From positions 13,458 to 46,474 of the forward strand of contig WASQ01000014.1 of NCBI GenBank assembly GCA_009712185.1: a stretch of 33,017 bases of DNA. The letters are read 5' to 3'. Within the stretch, counting starts at the first letter, position 1. Each line of letters begins with the position of its first letter. A program made the translations under genes and the position numbers. The stretch comes from Telmatospirillum sp. (lineage in GTDB: Bacteria; Pseudomonadota; Alphaproteobacteria; Rhodospirillales; Magnetospirillaceae). The notes beneath the pieces were generated by a model, which was not told the origin of the DNA, ran no database searches, and saw only the letters and a list, made by a program, of their open reading frames with translations. Below are positions 7,797 to 14,187 of the stretch, in pieces.

Positions 7797-8555
7797 TCAC
7801 CCCTTTGCCGGCAGTCTTGTCACCAGATAGTCGGTCAGGCCGGGAGGCAGGGCCGCCAACAGCCAGGCCATGGCCGCCATCGGCCAGGGACAGGAAAAAC
7901 GGGCCCGGTTGCTGTCGATGGCCCGGCGCATCAACGCCGCGGCACGGTCGGCCGACATCAGGAAGGGCATGGGAAAGCGGTTGACCGCCGTCAGCGGCGT
8001 TTCAACGAATCCGGGACAGATGACCGTGACGCCAATGCCGTCCCCGGCCAGGGCCCCTCGCAACCCTTCTCCCCACACCCGGACCGCCGCCTTGCTGGCA
8101 CAATAGGCCGAGGCGGTCGGCATGCCTCGGAACCCCGCCAGGGACGACATCAGGACGATTCGTCCGCCACCCCGCCGGCGCAGGCAGTCGATCGCCGGGA
8201 GAACCGTATTGACCACGCCATCGATGTTGACCGCCAGAATTCTGCGGGTTTCCTCGTCGCTCTCCAATCCCCGGCCGCCGGTTCCGGCGGAGATCCCGGC
8301 ATTGGCGATCACCAGCCTGAGGGGAGTGAGGGCGTCGGCCTGGCCGATCCACGCGGCCATGCCCTCGCGGTCCGTGACCTCGACCTCTCTTTGCGTCGCC
8401 TCCGCCCCCCGGCGGCGGACTTCGTCGGCGACCGCCAGCAGGCGGCCGGGATCGCGTCCGGTCAGGAACAGATGGACGCCCGGTTCGGCGTAAGCCAGCG
8501 CCAACGCCCGACCCAGGCCGCTTGACGCCCCGGTGATCAGAATTCCCCTTGCCAT
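7797..8555 (-). CDS. Short-chain dehydrogenase/reductase
   Basis: 252 aa. Classical SDR: cofactor motif TGASSGLG (8-15), NAG (85-87), catalytic S138, Y151 and K155 (YCASK), and PG-FVETPLT after strand 6. The R34-D35 after beta-2 would favour NADP(H). The C-terminal hydrophobic stretch (about 225-245) suggests membrane association, as in YqjQ/DltE-like SDRs. Substrate unknown. Stands alone: convergent with the cyclase gene (29-nt gap, no clear hairpin) and divergent from yicC. Confidence 0.9.
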   Translation of the reverse strand: MARGILITGASSGLGRALALAYAEPGVHLFLTGRDPGRLLAVADEVRRRGAEATQREVEVTDREGMAAWIGQADALTPLRLVIANAGISAGTGGRGLESDEETRRILAVNIDGVVNTVLPAIDCLRRRGGGRIVLMSSLAGFRGMPTASAYCASKAAVRVWGEGLRGALAGDGIGVTVICPGFVETPLTAVNRFPMPFLMSADRAAALMRRAIDSNRARFSCPWPMAAMAWLLAALPPGLTDYLVTRLPAKG

Positions 8556-8651
8556 TGCCGTCCCCCGACTCTCCGTCCCGATCCCAATGCCCCCGAAGTC
8601 CGGAGAATGCCGGGAAAAAGCCGCCGCGCCAAGGGACTCCGGGGAGGCGCG

Positions 8652-8740
8652 CCAGGGCTATCGGGGGAGCCCGATAACCCTGGTTGACGAAGGGCCTCAT
8701 GGGGGGCCTTGAGCCAGAGGTTTCTCCGGCCCCCCCTGGC
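8652..8740. repeat. Large hairpin and degenerate copy of the dispersed repeat
   Basis: A 14-bp stem, CCAGGGCTATCGGG (8652-8665) and CCCGATAACCCTGG (8670-8683), has one mismatch and a GGAG loop. About 30 bp further, GAGCCAGAGGTTTCTCCGG resembles the core of the repeat at 10540-10696 (CAGCCAAGTTTCTCCGAAA), so this may be a decayed copy. It lies in the 377-bp gap between the divergent SDR and yicC genes; apart from the yicC promoter I see nothing else there. Confidence 0.45.
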
Positions 8741-8869
8741 GTCACGTCACCGATGGCGCGGGGCAAGGCGGCCGGGGCACCGGCAAATGCGGGGTGATAC
8801 TCCGTCCGCGATCCTGCCTGCATCCTCCTTTATGCCCAGACCCCCTTGTCCGGCAGGATGCGTCCGATG

Positions 8870-8898
8870 TTGTTGAGGGGCGGAACGCGGGGTATAAC
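8870..8898 (+). promoter_or_regulatory. Promoter for yicC-gmk
   Basis: TTGTTG (8870-8875) and TATAAC (8893-8898) at the optimal 17-nt spacing, 35 bp upstream of the TTG start of yicC. The -10 box matches 5 of 6 consensus bases, the -35 only TTG. Confidence 0.5.
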
Positions 8899-8932
8899 CC
8901 AGGAACTTCACTGATTTGATGAGGGTGCCGAT

Positions 8933-9823
8933 TTGAGCGTCAACAGCATGACCGGCTTCGCCCGCTGCCAGGGGCATGACACGGTTCTCGCCTGGTCCTG
9001 GGAAGTCAAAAGCGTCAATGGCAAAGGGCTGGAGGCGCGCTTCCGCCTGCCGGGCGGATATGACTTCCTGGAACAGGCGGCCCGCGACGCTCTGCAAAAG
9101 AAGATCAGGCGTGGAAACCTCAATGTCACCCTGACGGTCGATCGCATCAGCAAAGACACGCCCTTCGCGGTCAATGAGGCGGTTCTGGCCCAGTATGTCG
9201 AGATCGCGACCCGCTGGCAGGAGAAGGCGCCGAGCCTTGCTCCCGCCAGTATCGACGGCCTGATGGCCCTGCGTGGCGTCCTCGATCAGCAGGAGGAGGA
9301 GCCCTCCCCGGAAGAGATCGAGCGTCGGGGGAGGGCCATGACGGCAACCTTCCTGGAGGCGCTGTCGGCATTGTCGGTGATGCGCGGTGCCGAAGGCGCG
9401 CGTCTCGACGCGGTGTTGCGGGGCCATCTGTCCGAGATTTCGCAGCTCGTGACGCAGGCGGAGGCACTGGCCTCCATGGCGCCGGAGGCGGTCCAGGACC
9501 GTCTGGTCCAGCTTCTGACGCCCCTGCTCGATGGCGTTCCGGCGCTGACCGGGGAACGGCTTGCGCAGGAGGCCGCGCTGATCGCCGCGAAGGCCGACGT
9601 GCGGGAGGAGCTTGACCGGCTGAAGTCCCATATCGCGGCGGCCCTGGATCTTCTGGGGTCCGGCGAGGCGGTCGGCCGGCGTCTGGATTTCCTCTGTCAG
9701 GAGTTCAATCGTGAAGCCAACACCCTTTGCTCGAAGGCCAATGATATCGAACTGACACGGATCGGCCTGGCGCTGAAGGCGATCATCGAGCAGTTCCGCG
9801 AACAGGTGCAAAACATCGAATGA
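8933..9823 (+). CDS. yicC: YicC family endoribonuclease
   Basis: 296 aa beginning at a TTG codon: GAGGG lies 7 nt upstream, and family members start with a few residues before the invariant SMTGFAR, which an ATG start at 8948 would cut into. N-terminal YicC domain (about 1-155: SMTGFAR, WEVKSVNGKGLEARFRLP, RGNLNVTL) and C-terminal DUF1732 (about 215-296: DVREELDRLKSH, GRRLDFLCQEFNREANTLCSKA). The family is a stress-associated RNA endonuclease fold in E. coli. It overlaps gmk by 4 nt (ATGA), a pairing common in bacteria, so the two are translationally coupled. Confidence 0.94.
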   Translation: MSVNSMTGFARCQGHDTVLAWSWEVKSVNGKGLEARFRLPGGYDFLEQAARDALQKKIRRGNLNVTLTVDRISKDTPFAVNEAVLAQYVEIATRWQEKAPSLAPASIDGLMALRGVLDQQEEEPSPEEIERRGRAMTATFLEALSALSVMRGAEGARLDAVLRGHLSEISQLVTQAEALASMAPEAVQDRLVQLLTPLLDGVPALTGERLAQEAALIAAKADVREELDRLKSHIAAALDLLGSGEAVGRRLDFLCQEFNREANTLCSKANDIELTRIGLALKAIIEQFREQVQNIE

Positions 9824-10494
9824 CGATCTCCGAAGACATGACCGATGCGTTCCCGTCCCGGGCGGCCGTCATTCAGCGGCGCGGTCTGATGCTGGTGCTG
9901 TCCTCGCCCTCAGGCGCGGGGAAGACCACGATCTCCAAATCCCTGCTGGCCGCCGATGACCGGATTGCCATGTCCGTGTCGGTGACCACCCGCCCGCCGC
10001 GTCCGGGAGAGGTCGATGGCCGCGACTATTATTTTATCGACCGTGAGCGTTTCCATCACATGGTCCGGAATGACGAGCTGCTGGAGCATGCGCGGGTTTT
10101 CGACAACGACTATGGGACGCCAAAGGCCCCGGTCGAGGCGGTGCTGAAAGGCGGCAAGGACGTGCTGTTCGACATCGACTGGCAGGGGACGCAGCAGTTG
10201 CGTCAGAATGCCCGCGCCGATCTTGTCAGCATTTTCGTTCTGCCGCCCTCGGTCGCGGAACTGGAACGCCGGCTGCGCAGCCGCGCCCAGGATAGCGACG
10301 AGGTGGTGCGCGGCCGCATGGCGAAGGCCGGCCTGGAGATGAGTCACTGGCCGGAATATGACTATATCATCGTCAATACCGACCTTGAGGCCAGCGTGGC
10401 GTCCGTCAAGGCGATCCTGGCGGCGGAGCGCCTGAAACGGGACCGTCAGGTCGGTCTGGCCGACTTTGTGAACGGACTGCGTGGCGAGGAGTAG
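9820..10494 (+). CDS. gmk: Guanylate kinase
   Basis: 224 aa, slightly long because of a ~20-residue N-terminal extension before the core LMLVLSSPSGAGKTT. Phosphorylates GMP to GDP with ATP. Walker A at 29-36, GMP-binding SVTTRPPRPGE and GRDYYFI, lid/core FDIDWQGTQQLR, and R-rich ERRLRSRAQD. The start overlaps the yicC stop; ATG 9838 is a shorter alternative without a better ribosome-binding site. Co-transcribed with yicC and convergent with rsmA across a repeat-filled gap. Confidence 0.95.
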   Translation: MTISEDMTDAFPSRAAVIQRRGLMLVLSSPSGAGKTTISKSLLAADDRIAMSVSVTTRPPRPGEVDGRDYYFIDRERFHHMVRNDELLEHARVFDNDYGTPKAPVEAVLKGGKDVLFDIDWQGTQQLRQNARADLVSIFVLPPSVAELERRLRSRAQDSDEVVRGRMAKAGLEMSHWPEYDYIIVNTDLEASVASVKAILAAERLKRDRQVGLADFVNGLRGEE

Positions 10495-10539
10495 TCCTTA
10501 TCCGCGCGGATCGGTTCCGATCACCGGGACATGGGGACT

Positions 10540-10696
10540 GATACCAGCCTGTGCTGATCGGAACCGGTCAGCACCACCCTCAGGCGGCCCTCAGCCAAGT
10601 TTCTCCGAAACCCTTGGGGCCCACTCGCTATCCACTCGCGGGCCCGGGGTGGGCCAGCCAAGCGGCGATGAGCAATCCTCAGCGCCGGTTGGTATG
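10540..10696 (+). repeat. MITE-like palindromic dispersed repeat, copy B (most complete)
   Basis: About 157 bp bounded by imperfect terminal inverted repeats: ATACCAGCCTGTGCTGA at the left and its counterpart ATACCAACCGGCGCTGA read inward from 10695 (14 of 17 match). The left end folds as an 11-bp hairpin (10551-10574, AA loop), the right end as GGCGATGAG/CTCAGCGCC (10664-10686) extended by CCAA/TTGG. The core (10593-10613) is identical, inverted, to copy A at 217-237; a 28-nt block (10668-10695) is identical to copy C at 19611-19638. No coding capacity for a transposase, so any movement would be in trans. Confidence 0.75.
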
Positions 10697-10763
10697 ACGT
10701 CATGCCCGGCCCCTGCTGACCGTGAATGCCCGGGGCGAGTCCGGCCATGTCGGGCCCGATCAT

Positions 10764-10841
10764 GACGAGTGACGGGGAGACGTGTGACCGGGGAGACGTG
10801 TGACCGGGGAGACGTGTGACCGGGGAGACGAGTGACGGGGA
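10764..10841. repeat. Five-unit tandem repeat in A-B-B-B-A order
   Basis: Outer units GACGAGTGACGGGGA (15 bp, 10764-10778 and 10827-10841) flank three identical inner units GACGTGTGACCGGGGA (16 bp; 10779-10794, 10795-10810, 10811-10826). Located in the convergent gap between gmk and rsmA, directly downstream of both. With copy B this accounts for nearly all of 10495-10883; no gene is seen. Confidence 0.85.
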
Positions 10842-10883
10842 TGGGAGCCTTTCGGACATCATCCCGTCTGAGAGGACGCGGGG

Positions 10884-11795
10884 CTATGGGGATGCCGGGC
10901 CCCGCCCGCCGGGTGTCGCACGACCGTCCAGCACACGGGCCAGGGCGCAGAAGTCGTCAACGGACAGTTCCTCCGCCCGCGCCGTCGGTGTGATGCCGGC
11001 GGCGGCCAGAAGATCCTCGGCGTCGCCCAGCGGTTTCAGGCTGGAGCGGAGCATCTTGCGTCTCTGGCCGAAGGCGGCCGCGGTCACCTTTTCCAGGCTT
11101 TCCATGCGGACATCCGCGGCCGGCGCCGCGCGCGGGATAAGCCGGACCACGGTGCTGACCACCTTGGGCGGCGGGGTGAAGGCTTCGCGCGCGATATTGA
11201 ACAGGGGGCGGACATCGCACCGCCACTGGGTGATCACCGACAGACGTCCGTAATCGGGGTCGCGCGGGGCCGCGGCCAACCGGTCGACCACCTCCTTCTG
11301 GAACATCAAAGTCAGGCTTTCGAAGCAGTGCGCCTTGCGCAGCCAGCCGATCAGCAGCACGGTCGAAATATTGTAGGGCAGATTGGCGACGATGCGCCGG
11401 GGCGTGTCGCCAAGGGTGGCCGCGTCGATGTCGAGCGCGTCGCCCGCCAGGATCTCCAGCCGGCCGGGATAGGCGTCGGCGATCTCCTGCTGGATGGCGA
11501 TGGCACGGTCGTCGCGTTCGATGGCGATGACGCGCCTTGCTCCGGCGTCGAGCAGGGCACGGGTCAGGCCGCCCGGTCCGGGACCGATCTCGATGGTGGT
11601 GCCGACCGCCAGATCGCCGGCGGCGCGGGCAATGCGCCCGGTCAGATTGAGATCCAGCAGGAAATGCTGTCCCAGCGACTTGCGGGCGGCGAGGCCGTGC
11701 CGCGCGATCACTTCGCGCAAGGGCGGCAGAGACGGTGCCGGCCGGAGCCCGGCGGTGCCGGCCGGATCGGATGGGAGCGCGTCAGACATGGGCAT
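10884..11795 (-). CDS. rsmA: 16S rRNA (adenine1518/1519-N6) dimethyltransferase RsmA (KsgA)
   Basis: 303 aa. ATG 11795 chosen for AGGA 6 nt upstream; a second ATG at 11789 is possible. Dimethylates A1518 and A1519 in the helix 45 loop of 16S rRNA late in 30S assembly. Motifs: FLLD (45-48), SAM-binding [10 protein letters not shown] (69-78), acidic AIERD (91-95), GDALDID (118-124), catalytic NLPY (138-141), and the C-terminal helical domain with [13 protein letters not shown]. The N-terminal ~23 residues are Pro-rich and extra. The start overlaps the end of pdxA by 14 nt, the usual coupling of these two genes; last gene of the lptF-lptD-surA-pdxA-rsmA run. Confidence 0.96.
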   Translation of the reverse strand: MPMSDALPSDPAGTAGLRPAPSLPPLREVIARHGLAARKSLGQHFLLDLNLTGRIARAAGDLAVGTTIEIGPGPGGLTRALLDAGARRVIAIERDDRAIAIQQEIADAYPGRLEILAGDALDIDAATLGDTPRRIVANLPYNISTVLLIGWLRKAHCFESLTLMFQKEVVDRLAAAPRDPDYGRLSVITQWRCDVRPLFNIAREAFTPPPKVVSTVVRLIPRAAPAADVRMESLEKVTAAAFGQRRKMLRSSLKPLGDAEDLLAAAGITPTARAEELSVDDFCALARVLDGRATPGGRGPASP

Positions 11796-12783
11796 CGGCC
11801 ATCCTGCGGGCCATCCGGAGAGCGGCGATCAGGCTGTCGGGCCGCGCCCGCCCGCTGCCGGCAAGATCGAAGGCCGTGCCATGATCGGGAGAGGTCCGGA
11901 TAAAGGGAAGGCCCAGGGTCACATTGACGCCGCCATCGAAATCCAGGGTTTTGATCGGGATCAGGGCCTGATCGTGGTACATGCAGAGGGCGACGTCATA
12001 GCGGGTCCGCGCCGCGGCGTGAAACATGGTGTCTGCCGGCAACGGGCCGACGGCGTCGATCCCGGCGGAGCGCAGCGCATCGACCGCGGGCGCCACGATG
12101 TCGATGTCCTCGGTCCCCATTGCGCCCCCCTCGCCGGCATGCGGATTGAGCCCGGCGATCGCAAGGCGGGGCGAGGGAATGCCGAAGCGGCGCTTCAGCG
12201 CCTCCGCGGTAATGGTTCCGGTGGCGACGATGGACGCCGTGTCGAGCGTCCGCGCGGCATCGCGCAGAGCCATATGGATGGTGACCGGGACGACCCGGAG
12301 GGCGTCGGATGCCAGCATCATGACCACCCGGGACACGCCGGCCAGCGCGGCCAGATACTCCGTATGGCCGGGAAAGGCGAATCCGCCGTCGTAGAGCACC
12401 TTTTTATGGATCGGGTTGGTGACGACCGCGGCGGCCCGTCCGGCCGTCGTCAGCGCCACCGCCTCCTCGATGGCGGCCATGACCGCCCCGGCGTTGCGGG
12501 TGTCGGGCCGCCCGAAACCGACCGGTGCGGGCAGGGGGCGGTGCAGGACCGGCAGGGCGCGCGGGAAGGTTGCCGGCGCCCTGGCGGGGTCGTCGATGGC
12601 GGCGACCGGAACGCCGATCCCCAGATGCCGGGACAGGCCGGAGAGGCGTTCGGCATCGTCGATGACGAAAAAGGCCGGCAGATTCTGTTCCTGCCGGACG
12701 GCCCAGGCGGCCAGCGCGATATCTCCGCCGATACCCGCCGGTTCACCCATGGTGACGGCCAGGGGGGATGGGGTGGCGTTCAT
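11782..12783 (-). CDS. pdxA: 4-hydroxythreonine-4-phosphate dehydrogenase
   Basis: 333 aa from ATG 12783 ([19 protein letters not shown]). NAD-dependent oxidation of 4-phosphohydroxy-threonine in the DXP-dependent vitamin B6 route, with PdxJ. Substrate loop TMGEPAGIG (11-19), TNPIHKK (122-128), PGHTEYLA, and the three metal-binding histidines H170, H215 ([10 protein letters not shown]) and H270 (MYHDQALIP) at the spacing of the E. coli enzyme. Upstream in-frame codons (to 12906) run through a hairpin and are not PdxA-like. Preceded by the surA gene with a 129-nt gap holding a strong stem-loop; overlaps rsmA. Confidence 0.96.
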   Translation of the reverse strand: MNATPSPLAVTMGEPAGIGGDIALAAWAVRQEQNLPAFFVIDDAERLSGLSRHLGIGVPVAAIDDPARAPATFPRALPVLHRPLPAPVGFGRPDTRNAGAVMAAIEEAVALTTAGRAAAVVTNPIHKKVLYDGGFAFPGHTEYLAALAGVSRVVMMLASDALRVVPVTIHMALRDAARTLDTASIVATGTITAEALKRRFGIPSPRLAIAGLNPHAGEGGAMGTEDIDIVAPAVDALRSAGIDAVGPLPADTMFHAAARTRYDVALCMYHDQALIPIKTLDFDGGVNVTLGLPFIRTSPDHGTAFDLAGSGRARPDSLIAALRMARRMADAHV

Positions 12784-12866
12784 GACTGTCACTGTCCTTC
12801 GGGACAAGAAGGCTGCTGTCAGCCGGGCAAGGCACGTCCCCGGGCGACGGGGATGTCCCTGAGCTT

Positions 12867-12897
12867 GATCCTCTTCCCCGCCGGGGGGAAGAGGATC
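12867..12897. terminator. Intercistronic 13-bp stem-loop between surA and pdxA
   Basis: Perfect inverted repeat GATCCTCTTCCCC / GGGGAAGAGGATC around a 5-nt loop, 16 nt after the surA stop. No U-tract on the minus strand, so complete intrinsic termination is unlikely. A 3'-end stabiliser or processing site separating envelope genes from pdxA-rsmA is more plausible. Confidence 0.6.
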
Positions 12898-12912
12898 CCG
12901 CCGCATCCGCTT

Positions 12913-14184
12913 TCAGATGCGGATTTCGATGAAGGCGCCACGCCGCAGGTCGCGGAGATAGCGTTGCGCCATGATATCGACTTCCTGGTTTTCGAGACGG
13001 ACGCGAATGTCGTCGCGCGACGGCAGATTGTCCTTGGGGTCCTGCCGGCCGCAAACCGCGAACAGCCGGCGCTGACCGTCCGCGTCGAGCGGGGTACTGA
13101 CCTGTCCGATCGGCAGAACCGCGATCCGGGAGGAAATCTCTTCCGGGATCTCGGAACGCTTGATCTTCTGGACGCGGTTGTAATCGATCGACATCTGCTT
13201 GATCTGCTTTTCGTCGTCGTCGCAGCTTTTCCCCGGCGCGAAGACCGCGCGGACCTGCCGGGTCTGTTCTTCCCGTTCCGCCTCGGTGGAACTGGGAAGG
13301 ATCGGCATCTGGACCGACAGGATGTCATAGAGCGGTTCGCTGGCCTCGCCCTGACCGACGATCCGTTTATCGCGCAGAAGCAGAACATGGTACCCGTCGA
13401 TGGTCCTGAGCGGCGGCGTGACACTGCCCCGGTCGAGCTTGCTGAGCGCGCGCGTCAGTTCCGGATCCAGCATGCCTTCGGACACCCAGCCGAGGTCGCC
13501 GCCCGCGGCGCCGTTCTGGCTGAACTGGCGAGCCAGGGCGGGGAACGGGGCGCCCTGCCGGAGCTGGTCGATCAGGCGTTCGGCAAGAGAGCGCACTTCG
13601 GCGTCGCGTCGCGGATCCTCCACCGCAAGGTAGATCTCGGCGATCAGATATTCCGGCTTGCCGAGGTTCGCCCGAATGGCGTTCAGGCGCTCGTCGATCT
13701 CGGCCTCGCCGATGTGAAGATCCGGAAGCAGTTCATGCCGGACGACCCGAACCCAGGCCAGTTCGGCCCGGACCTGCTGGCGCATGGTGTCGAAGTCGAT
13801 GCCGCGGCTCTTGAGGAAGGCCTCAAGACCGCCCGGCGGCATGTTGTTCTGCTTTTCGATATTGGCGACGCTGCTTGCGATTTCCGCCGGCGAAATGGTG
13901 ATCTTGAGGCGCGTCGCCTCCTGCGTTTTCAGCCGTTCATCGATCAGGCCGCGCAGCACCTGGGGGCCGATACGGGTTCGCGCCTCCATGGAATCGGGCA
14001 GGTTCGACGATGCCAGAGCCAGACGCATCCGCTGTTCGAGATCGTAAAGGGAAATGATCTCGTCATTGACGACTGCGGCAACGCGCTGAGTGGTCTCCTG
14101 GGCGTGAACAGGGACGCCGCTGAGCGCCAGGAGGACCGCAATGCCGCGGAGGACCTGGAAAAGGTGTGAGCGGAGCGTGATCAT
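12913..14184 (-). CDS. surA: Periplasmic chaperone / peptidyl-prolyl isomerase SurA
   Basis: 423 aa. Signal peptide 1-28 (hydrophobic IAVLLALSGVPVHA, cleavage before QE). SurA_N chaperone domain about 30-150 (VAAVVNDEIISLYDLEQRM). One clear parvulin domain about 180-275 (GGDLGWVSEGMLDPEL...TIDGYHVLLL), then a C-terminal part (about 285-420) resembling a second, diverged parvulin domain, typical of alphaproteobacterial SurA. Escorts unfolded outer-membrane proteins, LptD among them, to the BAM complex. Start 3 nt after the lptD stop, without a clear ribosome-binding site, so translation probably depends on coupling. Confidence 0.94.
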   Translation of the reverse strand: MITLRSHLFQVLRGIAVLLALSGVPVHAQETTQRVAAVVNDEIISLYDLEQRMRLALASSNLPDSMEARTRIGPQVLRGLIDERLKTQEATRLKITISPAEIASSVANIEKQNNMPPGGLEAFLKSRGIDFDTMRQQVRAELAWVRVVRHELLPDLHIGEAEIDERLNAIRANLGKPEYLIAEIYLAVEDPRRDAEVRSLAERLIDQLRQGAPFPALARQFSQNGAAGGDLGWVSEGMLDPELTRALSKLDRGSVTPPLRTIDGYHVLLLRDKRIVGQGEASEPLYDILSVQMPILPSSTEAEREEQTRQVRAVFAPGKSCDDDEKQIKQMSIDYNRVQKIKRSEIPEEISSRIAVLPIGQVSTPLDADGQRRLFAVCGRQDPKDNLPSRDDIRVRLENQEVDIMAQRYLRDLRRGAFIEIRI

Positions 14185-14187
14185 GGG

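Noticed and set aside
10481-10765. Plus-strand 94-codon frame after gmk
   Set aside because: Consists of repeat copy B; the same peptide fragment (NEQSSAPVG-like) is encoded by copy C, so it reflects the repeat and not a gene.
10764-10841. Possible CRISPR array or iteron origin
   Set aside because: Units are directly adjacent with no spacers, so not CRISPR. No replication gene or AT-rich region is nearby, so an origin is not supported.
11494-14169. Plus-strand open frame of ~890 codons
   Set aside because: Antisense to rsmA, pdxA and surA, which are certain by motifs. The translation is Arg/Asp/Gly-rich without any domain, a common effect of high GC.
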